Positions 8,615 to 17,281 of a stretch of DNA of 64,000 nt are shown here, one piece after another. The notes beneath the pieces were generated by a model. That model did not search any database, had not been told where the DNA came from, and saw nothing but the letters and a program-made list of their open reading frames with translations. The stretch is from an uncultured Sulfitobacter sp. GTDB lineage: Bacteria > Pseudomonadota > Alphaproteobacteria > Rhodobacterales > Rhodobacteraceae. The position numbers and the translations under genes are program-made. Location: assembly GCA_913060815.1 (NCBI GenBank), contig CAJXSZ010000002.1:310001-374000 (forward strand). Reading direction: 5' to 3'. The first letter of the stretch is position 1. The number at the start of each line of letters is the position of its first letter.

Positions 8615-10314
8615 CCGCGACACTTGGCGTTGCCATGCTGGTGCATACTGCACTGGGCCGTGCCGAGCAGGTCGCACGCCATTGGGCGGCAGCCAATGTG
8701 CCTGTGGTCATTCATGTAGACCGCAAGGTGCCTGCCAAGACTTATGAGAATTTCGTGGCCTCGCTTGCGGATGTGCCCAATGTTCTGTTCTCCAAACGCT
8801 ACCGCTGTGAATGGGGGACGTGGGGGATTGTGGCCGCATCGCAGGCCACCTCCGAGTTGATGTTGGCGAGTTTTCCTGACGTGCGGCATGTGTATCTTGC
8901 GTCAGGCTCGTGCCTCCCGCTGCGCCCTGTGCATGAATTGATCGACTATCTGGCGCAGCGTCCGCGTACCGATTTCATCGAAAGCGCCACGACGGCGGAT
9001 GTGCCGTGGACTGTGGGTGGTCTGGATCAGGAGCGGTTTACCATGCGCTTTCCCTTCTCGTGGAAGCGCCACCGGTTCTTATTTGACAAGGCGGTGAATA
9101 TTCAGCGTGCCATCGGACTAAAACGGCGTATCCCTTCGCGGGTCGTGCCGCATATGGGTTCGCAGTGGTGGTGTTTGACGCGCCAGACGCTGTCGGCGAT
9201 TTTGCAAGACCCCGACCGCCCCAAGTTTGACCGCTACTTCCGTCACGTATGGATTCCAGACGAGAGTTACTTCCAGACTTTGTCGCGTCTCTACGCTACC
9301 AACATCGAGAGCCGTTCGCTGACGCTGTCGAAGTTCGATTTTCAGGGCAAGCCGCACATTTTCTATGATGATCATCTGCAATTGCTGCGGCGATCTGATT
9401 GCTTTGTGGCACGCAAGATCTGGCCCTATGCGGACCGTTTGTATGAAGCGTTCCTGACCGATGCCGATGGCGCGATGAAAAAGACGGAGCCGAACCCCGG
9501 CAAAATTGACCGCATTTTCGCCAAAGCTGTTGAGCGGCGGACGCGCGGGCGCTCGGGTCTCTATATGCAGTCACGCTTTCCCAATGAGGATTGGGAGAAC
9601 GGCGTGACGGCAGCGGAATACTCGATGTTTCAGGGGTTCACCGAACTTTTCGAGAATTTCGAGACGTGGCTTTCCAATGCGACATCGGCGCGGGTGCATG
9701 GGCATCTATTTGCGCCTGATCGTGTCCATTTTGCCGAAGGGCAAACAACATTGAACGGTGCGCTGAGCGATAGCGCCATACAGCGCGACTATAACCCCGA
9801 GACGTTCCTGACCAATCTCATTTGGAACACGCGCGGTGAGCGGCAGTGTTTTCAATTCGGGCCGATGGCAAATCAGGACATCAACTGGCGTGTGGCCAAG
9901 GACCCGAATGCGCAGGTCTCTGTTATTACGGGTGCCTGGGCCGTGCCGCTGTTTCGCTCGAACATGGATTTTGCGGATATTCGCCGCATCGCCGCGACCC
10001 TGCAAAAGATCGAGAGCGATCATATGGATGTCCTGCGCTCCCCCTATGCCAAGGCGCGGGTGCGGATTTGGACCATGGCGGAGTTTATCGAGGCGCCGAT
10101 GGAGCCGTTGCAGGGTATATTGGACGAGATTGGGCAGACGCGCATCCGCCGCTTGTCGGAAGCGCCCAAGATGGTGGATTTGCACGGCTTTGGCCAATTT
10201 CTGCAAAACCTCAAAAATCAGGGGATGCACCCGTATCTGATGGGTGATTTCCCTGTCGAGCAGAATATGCCTGCACATTCTGAAGCGCCGCGCAAACCCT
10301 ATCTGGTGAAATAG
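8611..10314 (+). CDS. Core-2/I-branching beta-1,6-GlcNAc-transferase-like protein with C-terminal DUF domain
   Basis: GT14-type enzyme related to animal Core-2/I-branching N-acetylglucosaminyltransferases, a group common in Rhodobacteraceae surface-glycan loci. The N-terminal 280 residues hold AMLVHTALGRAEQVARHW, VVIHVDRKVP, HVYLASGSCLPLRP and GSQWWCLTR, which match the family fold. The C-terminal 260 residues (from FTELFENFETW) form a separate domain of the DUF5928 kind, function unknown. The ATG at 8611 overlaps the previous stop and has AAGGGGA upstream; a longer frame to 8533 lies inside the previous gene. The exact sugar transferred is not known. Confidence 0.85.
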   Translation: MTATLGVAMLVHTALGRAEQVARHWAAANVPVVIHVDRKVPAKTYENFVASLADVPNVLFSKRYRCEWGTWGIVAASQATSELMLASFPDVRHVYLASGSCLPLRPVHELIDYLAQRPRTDFIESATTADVPWTVGGLDQERFTMRFPFSWKRHRFLFDKAVNIQRAIGLKRRIPSRVVPHMGSQWWCLTRQTLSAILQDPDRPKFDRYFRHVWIPDESYFQTLSRLYATNIESRSLTLSKFDFQGKPHIFYDDHLQLLRRSDCFVARKIWPYADRLYEAFLTDADGAMKKTEPNPGKIDRIFAKAVERRTRGRSGLYMQSRFPNEDWENGVTAAEYSMFQGFTELFENFETWLSNATSARVHGHLFAPDRVHFAEGQTTLNGALSDSAIQRDYNPETFLTNLIWNTRGERQCFQFGPMANQDINWRVAKDPNAQVSVITGAWAVPLFRSNMDFADIRRIAATLQKIESDHMDVLRSPYAKARVRIWTMAEFIEAPMEPLQGILDEIGQTRIRRLSEAPKMVDLHGFGQFLQNLKNQGMHPYLMGDFPVEQNMPAHSEAPRKPYLVK

Positions 10315-11742
10315 ATGACCCAAAAATTCAACAGTTTCGTGGTCTTCGCAGAAATGCGGACAGGCTCGAATTTTCTTGAGGCGAACCTTAATTCCTTCGC
10401 GGGGATCACCTGTCATGGGGAAGCGTTTAACCCGCATTTCATCGGCTACCCGAATACAAACAGCATTCTGGGCATCGATCAGGCCGCGCGTGACTCTGAC
10501 CCAGGAGCGTTGCTGCGGGCCATTCGTCATGACCCTTCGGCAATGGGGGGATTTCGGTATTTTCATGACCATGATCCGCGGGTGCTGGACCCGATCCTTG
10601 ATGATCCGTCTTGTGCCAAGATCATTCTGACGCGTAATCCGGTCGAGAGCTACGTCAGCTGGAAAATTGCGCAAGCCACGGGCCAGTGGAAGCTGACGGA
10701 CATGAAGGCGCGAAAGGCGGCGCAGGTTGTATTCAATGCGGCTGAATTCGAAGCCCATCTCGAAGCGCTGCAATCTTTCCAGCTCATGTTGATGAACCGT
10801 TTGCAGACCAGCGGGCAGACAGCATTTTATGTGGCCTATGAGGATCTGCAAAGCGTTGAAGTAATGAACGGGATTGCGACCTATCTCGGCGTGCCAGAAA
10901 TGCTAGAGGGTCTGGACAAGAACCTCAAGAAACAGAACCCCAGTCCGTTGTCGGAGAAGGTCAGCAATTTCGCGCAAATGGAGCAGGCGCTGGGGCGACT
11001 GGACAAGTTTGATCTGACTCGCACGCCCAATTTCGAGCCGCGTCGCGGGCCAAATGTGCCGGGTTATGCCGTAGGGGTGCGCGCGCCGCTGTTGTTCATG
11101 CCCATCGCGGGTGGGCCACAGCAGGAGGTGCGCCGTTGGATGGCCGCATTGGACGGTGAGAAGCAGAACGCGCTGGGCACGAAGCTGTCGCAGAAGGATC
11201 TGCGCCAGTGGAAGCGCAAGAACACGGGGCACCGCAGCTTTGCCATCCTGCGCCACCCGATTCTGCGTGCGCATGAAGTGTTTTGCCACCGTATCCTGAA
11301 CAGCGACAAAGGCAGCTTTCTACAACTGCGCCGCACGCTGGTGCGGCGTTATAAGCTGCCGCTGCCCGAAGAGGGGACGGAAGGTACGATAGATCTGGCT
11401 GCCCACCGCGCTGCGTTTATGGCGTTTTTGACCTTTCTGAAGGGCAATCTTGCAGGGCAAACGGCCGTGCGGGTTGATCCTGCGTGGGCGACCCAAGCCG
11501 AGGTGATCAACGGGTTCGGTGAATTCACGCTGCCCGATATGATCTTGCGCGAGGAGACGATGGCAAATGATCTGACGCAGCTTGCCGCAGGGGTTGGATA
11601 CGATAGCGCGCCGCGGATTGAGCCTGCATCATTTCACGGCGCACATATGCTGGGTGATTTCTACGATGACGACGTCGAAGCGCTGGGCGCTGAGGTCTAT
11701 CAGCGCGACTACATGATGTTCGGCTTTGGTCGCTGGCGGTAA
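10315..11742 (+). CDS. Two-domain sulfotransferase family protein (NodH-like)
   Basis: Predicted PAPS-dependent sulfotransferase, 475 residues, starting on the base after the previous stop. The N-terminal half has the 5'-phosphosulfate loop FAEMRTGSNFLEANL (residues 11-25) and the 3'-phosphate motif ILTRNPVESYVSWKIA (about 104). A second, weaker sulfotransferase-like unit follows from about 255: LLFMPIAGGPQQEVRRWM takes the place of the P-loop, and FAILRHPILRAHEVFCHRIL (about 309) looks like a second 3'-phosphate motif. The second loop lacks the usual lysine/threonine, so that half may be non-catalytic. The glycan neighbours suggest the acceptor is a polysaccharide. Confidence 0.82.
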   Translation: MTQKFNSFVVFAEMRTGSNFLEANLNSFAGITCHGEAFNPHFIGYPNTNSILGIDQAARDSDPGALLRAIRHDPSAMGGFRYFHDHDPRVLDPILDDPSCAKIILTRNPVESYVSWKIAQATGQWKLTDMKARKAAQVVFNAAEFEAHLEALQSFQLMLMNRLQTSGQTAFYVAYEDLQSVEVMNGIATYLGVPEMLEGLDKNLKKQNPSPLSEKVSNFAQMEQALGRLDKFDLTRTPNFEPRRGPNVPGYAVGVRAPLLFMPIAGGPQQEVRRWMAALDGEKQNALGTKLSQKDLRQWKRKNTGHRSFAILRHPILRAHEVFCHRILNSDKGSFLQLRRTLVRRYKLPLPEEGTEGTIDLAAHRAAFMAFLTFLKGNLAGQTAVRVDPAWATQAEVINGFGEFTLPDMILREETMANDLTQLAAGVGYDSAPRIEPASFHGAHMLGDFYDDDVEALGAEVYQRDYMMFGFGRWR

Positions 11743-11743
11743 G

Positions 11744-12208
11744 TTAAGCCGCCTGCGCACCTTCTGCTTCTGTCAGGATAGTATAGAGCGTGCTCGCATT
11801 CGGATTCGCGCGCAGCTTTGCGCAAACGCCCGAATCGCGCAGGGTGCGTGATACGAGTGCCAATGCTTTGAGATGTTCGACACCTGCGTTTTCAGGCGCG
11901 AACAGAGCAAATGCAATATCGACGGGCTGGCGGTCAACCGCGCCAAAATCAACAGGCTTATCCAGCAAGACAAACAGGCCTACGACCTTATCCAAACCCG
12001 TAAGGCGCGCATGGGGCAACGCCACGCCGCGGCCCACACCTGTGGGCCCCAGCGCTTCGCGGGCAAGCAATGCTTCGACAACCGTGGGTGCCTCAAGACC
12101 ATATGCAATGGCTGCCAGATCACCCAGATCCGTCACGAGACGTTTCTTGCTGGTGGTTGACGACAGCACTTTTACCGCACTAGGCGTGAGGATGTTCTCG
12201 AAGTTCAT
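11744..12208 (-). CDS. ptsN: PTS nitrogen regulatory protein EIIA-Ntr
   Basis: Phosphate-accepting regulator of the nitrogen-type phosphotransferase system (PtsP-NPr-EIIA-Ntr), acting in the cytoplasm. The 154-residue protein has the active-site histidine in GVALPHARL (His66) and the conserved VVGLFVLLDKPVDF and LKALALVSRTLRD segments. It is downstream of hpf on the same strand, with 53 bases between them, the usual alphaproteobacterial order. It ends one base from the stop of the convergent sulfotransferase. Confidence 0.95.
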   Translation of the reverse strand: MNFENILTPSAVKVLSSTTSKKRLVTDLGDLAAIAYGLEAPTVVEALLAREALGPTGVGRGVALPHARLTGLDKVVGLFVLLDKPVDFGAVDRQPVDIAFALFAPENAGVEHLKALALVSRTLRDSGVCAKLRANPNASTLYTILTEAEGAQAA

Positions 12209-12261
12209 GTCTTAACTTTTCCCTGAAAAGGCGCACGGCTGATGCGCCAATATCTGCTTCT

Positions 12262-12828
12262 CTACGTAGGGTCAATCCAGCCGATGTTGCCATCTTCGCG
12301 GCGGTATACGACGTTGACCCCGTCCTCATTTTCTTTCTTGAACACGAGTACTGGTGCGCCTGAGAGCTCCATTTGCATGACTGCTTCACCGACAGACAAT
12401 GTTGCGATTTTGGTCTGCATTTCTGCGATGATCATCGGCTGGAGAGTTGCTGGCTCCTCAGAATCTGTCTCCTGTTCGGAAGCTAGAACATACGAAGAAG
12501 CGCCAAAAAGTTCAACAGGTTCCGACCGTTCACGGTGGTGATCTTTCAATCTACGCTTGTAGCGGCGCAGTTGCTTTTCCATCTTGTCGCTGCATCCATC
12601 AAATGCGGCATAAATTTCGTGTGCATGTGCTTTTGCGGATGCGGTGAGGCCTGTGGAGAGGTGCACGGTGGCTTCGCAGACGAATTCGTGACCGGATTTC
12701 GAGAACACAACCAGCGCATCCGTCGGTCGTTCAGCGTATTTTTGGACAGCACTGTCGAGTTCTGCTTTCACGTGTGTTTGCAGGGCATCGCCGATGTCGA
12801 TCTGTTTTCCGCTGATTTGGTACCGCAT
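12262..12828 (-). CDS. hpf: Ribosome hibernation promoting factor, long form
   Basis: Binds the 30S subunit in stationary phase and drives formation of 100S ribosome dimers. The start MRYQISGKQIDIG at 12828 is backed by GGAG upstream and gives 188 residues. The N-terminal domain (1-100) has the beta-alpha ribosome-binding fold, a linker follows, and the C-terminal dimerisation domain ends in PVLVFKKENEDGVNVVYRREDGNIGWIDP, which marks the long form. It is followed by ptsN. A strong promoter-like sequence lies about 165 bases upstream. Confidence 0.95.
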   Translation of the reverse strand: MRYQISGKQIDIGDALQTHVKAELDSAVQKYAERPTDALVVFSKSGHEFVCEATVHLSTGLTASAKAHAHEIYAAFDGCSDKMEKQLRRYKRRLKDHHRERSEPVELFGASSYVLASEQETDSEEPATLQPMIIAEMQTKIATLSVGEAVMQMELSGAPVLVFKKENEDGVNVVYRREDGNIGWIDPT

Positions 12829-12993
12829 AGTGTCTCCTTCAATTGTTTTGATCCAACGCAAGGAATCGCCTGAGAGGGCGGGCTTGCAGGGCTGGATGCG
12901 GGAATATGGCGGTTGTGAGCAGGTTGTAATCTATCCTCTCACCCGAGGGTGGCGCGGAAGATTGGAACGTGCACAGCAATTTCGCCATACCTG

Positions 12994-13023
12994 ATTAGAC
13001 GGGCAGAACCCGATCTGTGTCAA
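12994..13023 (-). promoter_or_regulatory. Sigma-70-like promoter for hpf-ptsN
   Basis: On the minus strand, a perfect TTGACA (13023-13018) and TCTAAT (12999-12994) are 18 bases apart. The predicted transcript would start near 12987 and have a leader of about 160 nt before hpf. This is the best -35/-10 pair seen in the 237-base gap and would separate hpf-ptsN from the upstream lpt genes. The leader contains no structure I can name. Confidence 0.65.
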
Positions 13024-13065
13024 TGATTTATGAGGAGAAAGCAGGTTGGTTTGGAAGAATTCTTG

Positions 13066-13818
13066 TTAAGAGATCTTAAAGTTATCACCAAGGTAGACGC
13101 GGCGCACATCGCCGTTGTTCACGACTTCTTCGGGGGTACCAGACATCAGGACACGCCCTTCGTGCAGGATATAGGCGCGGTCGACAATCTCGAGTGTTTC
13201 CCTGACGTTATGATCTGTAATCAGCACGCCGATGCCGCGCTTTTTCAGGTCTGCCACAAGGTGGCGAATGTCGCCCACCGAGATAGGATCGACACCCGCG
13301 AAGGGTTCATCCAGCAGGAGGTATTTTGGGTTGGCGGCGAGGCAGCGGGCGATCTCGACGCGCCGCCGCTCCCCACCAGACAGCGCCATGGCGGGCGCGC
13401 GGCGCAAGTGTTCGATGGAAAATTCGCCTAAAAGCTCGTCAAGGCGAAGTAGCCTTTTGCGACGGTCCTTTTCGACGATGTCGAGGACTGCCAAGATGTT
13501 TTCCTGCACCGAGAGGCCGCGGAAGATGCTCATCTCTTGCGGCAAATATCCGATGCCAAGCTGGGCGCGGCGATACATGGGCAGGTTGGTAACGTCTTTG
13601 CCATCAATCACGACAGAGCCGCCTTCGGGCGTGACAAGACCCGCAACGGAATAGAATGTCGTGGTTTTACCAGAGCCGTTCGGCCCCAGCAGGGCCACGA
13701 CCTCACCGCGCATCAGCTCCATCGAGAAATCGCGGATGACGATCTTCTTGCGGTAGGATTTGCGCAAGTGGGCGATGCGCAGACCTGCGCCGCCTTCTGC
13801 CACGGTCAGCTCTGGCAT
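13066..13818 (-). CDS. lptB: LPS export ABC transporter ATPase LptB
   Basis: ATPase of the LptB2FGC transporter that moves lipopolysaccharide from the inner membrane to the outer membrane. The 250-residue protein has Walker A GPNGSGKTTT (about 45-54), the signature ALSGGERRRVEIARCL (about 144), Walker B LLLDEPFAGVDP (about 165) and the switch histidine in ITDHNVRE. The LptB-specific YLPQEMSIFRGLSV is present. Its first base overlaps the last of lptA, showing coupled translation. rpoN, which often follows lptB in proteobacteria, is absent here. Confidence 0.97.
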   Translation of the reverse strand: MPELTVAEGGAGLRIAHLRKSYRKKIVIRDFSMELMRGEVVALLGPNGSGKTTTFYSVAGLVTPEGGSVVIDGKDVTNLPMYRRAQLGIGYLPQEMSIFRGLSVQENILAVLDIVEKDRRKRLLRLDELLGEFSIEHLRRAPAMALSGGERRRVEIARCLAANPKYLLLDEPFAGVDPISVGDIRHLVADLKKRGIGVLITDHNVRETLEIVDRAYILHEGRVLMSGTPEEVVNNGDVRRVYLGDNFKIS

Positions 13819-14327
13819 CAGTTGCCGCCTGTTTGCAGGCGCGTGCGCACGTTACCCTGCATCCGTGCCGTGCCGTCGCGCAGGCGGATGGTCATGGTGT
13901 CGGCGCTAAGCGCGCTGGCCCCTTGGGCGAGCAGGACATTGCCGCGCATGACGATAGTGCCGTCATCAATGCTATAATCGGCGCGCTGGGCCTCGGCGGC
14001 GTCATTGCCCGACACCAGCGTTACGCCGCCTGTTGCCTGCATGGAGGCGATGCCATCCGCGTTTTCGCTATAGACGACTTCGACGCGCCTTGCGGAGAGG
14101 CGCATATCGCCCTGACCGATCACGACATTTCCGGTAAACACGGCCACGCCTGTTTGCTGGTCGACGGCCAACTCGTCGGAGCTGACCTCAACAGGCAGGC
14201 TGGTATCCTGTGCGATAGTGCCAAACGCGACGCTGGCCCCCTGAGCAGTGGCAGCGGTGGACAAAAGCGCCACAAACAGCGCTGTCAGGAGTAAACGAAG
14301 GCCCATATTTTCGCGCACTTTCTTCAT
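13818..14327 (-). CDS. lptA: Periplasmic LPS transport protein LptA
   Basis: Periplasmic bridge protein that carries lipopolysaccharide across the periplasm. The 169-residue protein opens with a signal peptide (LLLTALFVALLSTAATAQG, about 10-29) and then shows the OstA-like beta-jellyroll repeats, for example AVFTGNVVIGQGDMRLSARRVEVVY and IVMRGNVLLAQGASALSAD. It lies between lptC (3-base gap) and lptB (1-base overlap), which supports the call. Confidence 0.93.
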   Translation of the reverse strand: MKKVRENMGLRLLLTALFVALLSTAATAQGASVAFGTIAQDTSLPVEVSSDELAVDQQTGVAVFTGNVVIGQGDMRLSARRVEVVYSENADGIASMQATGGVTLVSGNDAAEAQRADYSIDDGTIVMRGNVLLAQGASALSADTMTIRLRDGTARMQGNVRTRLQTGGN

Positions 14328-14330
14328 TGA

Positions 14331-14927
14331 TTACGGCGTATATACCAGTTTCACGCCATTACTGAAAACCATTTGCGTGCCATCCGCCTCTTTTGGCGAG
14401 AAGATTCGCATATTCCCCGCTGTGAACACACCCAAGGGGCCAGATACTTCGACCTGCTGCGGTGCTGTGACATCAAGTGCGGAGATAAGCGCAGTCACTT
14501 CGGGTGTATTCACACGGTAGCCTGTGGAGGTGACGAGCGAGACATCCCCTGTCATATCGGCACGGCCGCCCGCCATATCAAGCTCTACCACATCGGCCAG
14601 AAGCTGGAATGTGGCGCCTTGGCGGGTTTGCAGGCGGGTAATCACGCCTTCGGCGCGGTTGATGCCAACGCGGTCTTCAACGGTAATCAGCTTGTCCGCC
14701 GATAGGGAAATCTGGCCCCCGTCCGGTGTGCTGCCCGAAAAGAACGGGCCAGTGATCTGTTGATCCCGAAGGCGGTCCTGAATTTCCTTTTCGGCAAAGG
14801 GAATTGCCGTTTCGGTCTCCATCGCGCGGGCGACCAGAAACAGCGTGGACAGAATTGCCAGTGCCGCCAGTGGCAGCAGCACCTTAAGCAGAGCCACCAT
14901 ACGTGAATATCTGTCGCGCCTGTTCAA
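14331..14927 (-). CDS. lptC: LPS export protein LptC, TTG start
   Basis: Membrane-anchored subunit that passes lipopolysaccharide from LptBFG to LptA. One N-terminal membrane helix (about 11-35, VALLKVLLPLAALAILSTLFLVA) precedes a jellyroll domain with GVITRLQTRQGATFQLLADVVELDM. A longer frame reaches 15062 but overlaps nrnC and encodes unlike residues. GGAGGG at 14940-14935 stands 7 bases before TTG at 14927, so I chose that start, giving 198 residues right after the nrnC stop. An ATG nine codons further in is a weaker alternative. Confidence 0.88.
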   Translation of the reverse strand: MNRRDRYSRMVALLKVLLPLAALAILSTLFLVARAMETETAIPFAEKEIQDRLRDQQITGPFFSGSTPDGGQISLSADKLITVEDRVGINRAEGVITRLQTRQGATFQLLADVVELDMAGGRADMTGDVSLVTSTGYRVNTPEVTALISALDVTAPQQVEVSGPLGVFTAGNMRIFSPKEADGTQMVFSNGVKLVYTP

Positions 14928-14940
14928 GGTGTGGCCCTCC

Positions 14941-15555
14941 TCAGGCGTGGGCGAAGATGTCCGTATCGGGCCAGCCCGCCAGATCGAGTTTTGCGCGCAT
15001 GGGCAGGAAGTCGAAACAGGCTTGGGCCATGTCCATACGGCCTTCACGCTCGAGCATGCCATTCAGGACATCGCGCAGCTGGTGCAGGTAAAGAACGTCT
15101 GAGGCGGCGTAATCCACCTGCGCCTTCGTCAGCTCGGCCGCGCCCCAGTCGCTGGATTGTTGCTGTTTGGAGATGTCGATGCTCAAAAGCTCGCTCAGTA
15201 GCTTCGCAAGGCCATGGCGGTCTGTGTAGGTCCGAATGAGGCGGCTGGCGATTTTGGTGCAGTAAACAGGTGCGGTGACCGCGCCGAAGGCGTTGAGCAT
15301 AGCGGCGATGTCAAAACGGCCAAAGTGGAAGAGCTTGAGCACGTCAGGGTCTTCGAGCAGGCGGCACAGGTTTGGCGCCTCCGTCTGGCCCTTTGCGATC
15401 TGCACGAGATGCGCGTGGCCGTCCCCGCCCGACAGCTGAACCACGCAAAGGCGGTCGCGGTGTGGATGCAGGCCCATGGTTTCACAGTCGATGGCAACCA
15501 TAGGGCCGAGGTCTAGGCCGTCTGGCAGGTCGTTTTGATATACGGTGTTTGTCAT
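14941..15555 (-). CDS. nrnC: NrnC-type diribonuclease (short ribonuclease D family)
   Basis: DEDDy 3'-5' exonuclease that degrades the last dinucleotides of RNA decay in alphaproteobacteria. The 204-residue protein has the catalytic AIDCETMGLHPHRDRLCVV segment, FHFGRFDIAAM, and QSSDWGAAEL with YAASDVLYLHQL, and ends in FLPMRAKLDLAGWPDTDIFAH. It has only the exonuclease domain and no HRDC domain, which fits NrnC rather than full-length RNase D; both names are used for such proteins. The start at 15555 (MTNTVYQND) replaces a longer frame. It heads the nrnC-lptC-lptA-lptB run. Confidence 0.88.
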   Translation of the reverse strand: MTNTVYQNDLPDGLDLGPMVAIDCETMGLHPHRDRLCVVQLSGGDGHAHLVQIAKGQTEAPNLCRLLEDPDVLKLFHFGRFDIAAMLNAFGAVTAPVYCTKIASRLIRTYTDRHGLAKLLSELLSIDISKQQQSSDWGAAELTKAQVDYAASDVLYLHQLRDVLNGMLEREGRMDMAQACFDFLPMRAKLDLAGWPDTDIFAHA

Positions 15556-15602
15556 GGCGCTCTCTATACAGGCAGGAGGGGAAGGGGAAAAGGGATCAGC
15601 AC

Positions 15603-16385
15603 TCAGGTCGGCGTGATATGGGCGAGCGCGGGGCGCGGCAAGCGCGATAGCAGTGCGTCGACCAATTTGTGGCACGCAGCACCTGTCCAGTTGTCGGGAC
15701 GGAGGGTGTCAGGCACCTGCGGGTGGCGCAGCACGATGCGCCGCCAGTTGTGCACGATCAGACATCGGATCACTGCAATTTGCAGCGGCGATAATGTGCT
15801 GGCGCGAAACGTGTCATACGCAGTTTGTAAATGCGGGAGCAGACGGGCGTATTCATCCTCCAGCAGCGCGGGGGAGAGTTGTGCGCGGAGCCAGTCGGGC
15901 GGGGTGTCACCGCTCAGGACCAAGGTTGAGCCGGGAGGGTTCGACACAGCGCCGCCAAGATAAACGCGTGGCAGGAGCGGGATGAAGCCTGACGCGGCCA
16001 TCTCGTCTGCGGTATTTGTCGTCTCGGTCAGGGCCAAGGTCCACTCCGTGTGGCGCACCTTTGGGTCTGCGTAAATGCGGGCACTGGCGGCTTGGGTCTC
16101 GGCGCGGCTGGTAGGGGTGAGGCTGTGACGGCCTGTGCGGCCGTGTTTTTCGGATACGATCCAGCCGTCATTGCGCAAGCGGTAGAGGGCGACGCGCACG
16201 GCCTCGGGGCGGATGTCCATCTCGGCCATGATTGCCGACAGGACAGGCCCGTCGATGGTGTTGCCTTCTTCTTGCGCCAGATCACCAAACAGCGTGGCCA
16301 TCAATGACCAGACCCGATGACCGCCCATCGCAAGCAGTGCGGTTTTGGATTGGCTATAGGCGTCAGGGGGCATCAGGTGTTCCAT
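15603..16385 (-). CDS. PaaX-family transcriptional regulator
   Basis: GntR-like winged-helix repressor of the PaaX family, which in other bacteria responds to phenylacetyl-CoA. The 260-residue protein has an N-terminal winged-helix domain (about 25-90, including RPEAVRVALYRLRNDGWIVSEKHGR) and the PaaX C-terminal domain (ETQAASARIYAD and LQTAYDTFRASTLSPLQIAVIRCLIVHNWRRIVLRHP). No phenylacetate genes are in the window. It is divergent from the short-chain dehydrogenase at 16515, which may be its target. The start could be this codon or the ATG four codons later. Confidence 0.85.
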   Translation of the reverse strand: MEHLMPPDAYSQSKTALLAMGGHRVWSLMATLFGDLAQEEGNTIDGPVLSAIMAEMDIRPEAVRVALYRLRNDGWIVSEKHGRTGRHSLTPTSRAETQAASARIYADPKVRHTEWTLALTETTNTADEMAASGFIPLLPRVYLGGAVSNPPGSTLVLSGDTPPDWLRAQLSPALLEDEYARLLPHLQTAYDTFRASTLSPLQIAVIRCLIVHNWRRIVLRHPQVPDTLRPDNWTGAACHKLVDALLSRLPRPALAHITPT

Positions 16386-16514
16386 CGAGTGTCAGGCGCC
16401 ATGAGTATAGCGCGATTGCCGCCAGCCACCAGCGGCGCGTGAGGGCGATAGGGTCTATACACCGCCGCAAACTTGGCTAGTTTTCGGGCAGAATATGAAA
16501 AAGGGAGCGCTGGC

Positions 16515-17279
16515 ATGAACGTATCGGGACAAATCGCATTGATCACAGGTGGCGGCAGCGGATTGGGCGCTGCCACGGCGCGCCATTTCGCAGCGCAGGG
16601 GGCGAAGGTCGCGATCCTTGATTTCGATATGGACCGTGCGCAGGCGGTAGCCGAGGAGATTGGCGGGATTGCCGTGCAAGCCGATGTAGGCGACGAGGCG
16701 GCAGTGGGTGCTGCATTTGATGCAACGGTAGCGCATTTTGGTGCAGCGCCGCGCATCGCGGTGAGTTGTGCGGGCGTAGGCCTCGCGGCGCGCATTGTTG
16801 GCCGTGAGGGCAAGATGTCATTCGATGTGTTCGAGAATACGCTGCGCGTGAACCTGTTTGGCACTTACAATGTGATGAGCCATGCTGCGGCGCGGATGGC
16901 GGAGCTTGAGCCGATGGAAGACGGGGAGCGCGGCGTAGTGATCAACACCGCCTCTGTTGCCTATGAGGACGGGCAATTCGGGCAGGCGGCCTATGCCGCG
17001 TCCAAAGGTGCGATTGCCTCGATGTGTTTGCCTGCGGCACGGGAGCTGGCGCAGTCCGGCATTCGGGTAGTGGCGATTGCGCCCGGTCTGTTCCTGACCC
17101 CGATGATGGAGAGCCTGCCCGAAGAGGTCACAGCCAAGATCGCCGCAAACATCCCGTTTCCTGCGCGCCTTGGTGCGCCTTCGGAATATGCGCTGCTGGC
17201 GGAGCAGATTGTGGGCAACCGTTTCCTTAACGGCACGACCATCAGGCTTGATGGTGCGGTTCGGTTGCCACCGCGCTAA
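16515..17279 (+). CDS. Short-chain dehydrogenase, 3-hydroxyacyl-CoA dehydrogenase type 2-like
   Basis: NAD-dependent short-chain dehydrogenase resembling HSD17B10-type 3-hydroxyacyl-CoA dehydrogenases of fatty acid or branched-chain catabolism. The 254-residue protein has the cofactor motif TGGGSGLGAATA (about 11-22), the structural CAGVG motif, SVAYEDGQFGQAAYAASKGA with the catalytic Tyr and Lys (about 157-175), and IAPGLFLTPMME. The start at 16515 follows AGGGAG. It is divergent from a PaaX-type regulator, consistent with acyl-CoA catabolism. Substrate not determined. Confidence 0.85.
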   Translation: MNVSGQIALITGGGSGLGAATARHFAAQGAKVAILDFDMDRAQAVAEEIGGIAVQADVGDEAAVGAAFDATVAHFGAAPRIAVSCAGVGLAARIVGREGKMSFDVFENTLRVNLFGTYNVMSHAAARMAELEPMEDGERGVVINTASVAYEDGQFGQAAYAASKGAIASMCLPAARELAQSGIRVVAIAPGLFLTPMMESLPEEVTAKIAANIPFPARLGAPSEYALLAEQIVGNRFLNGTTIRLDGAVRLPPR

Positions 17280-17281
17280 AG

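Noticed and set aside
10376-10630. 84-codon frame inside the sulfotransferase gene
   Set aside because: Out-of-frame shadow with no independent start signal.
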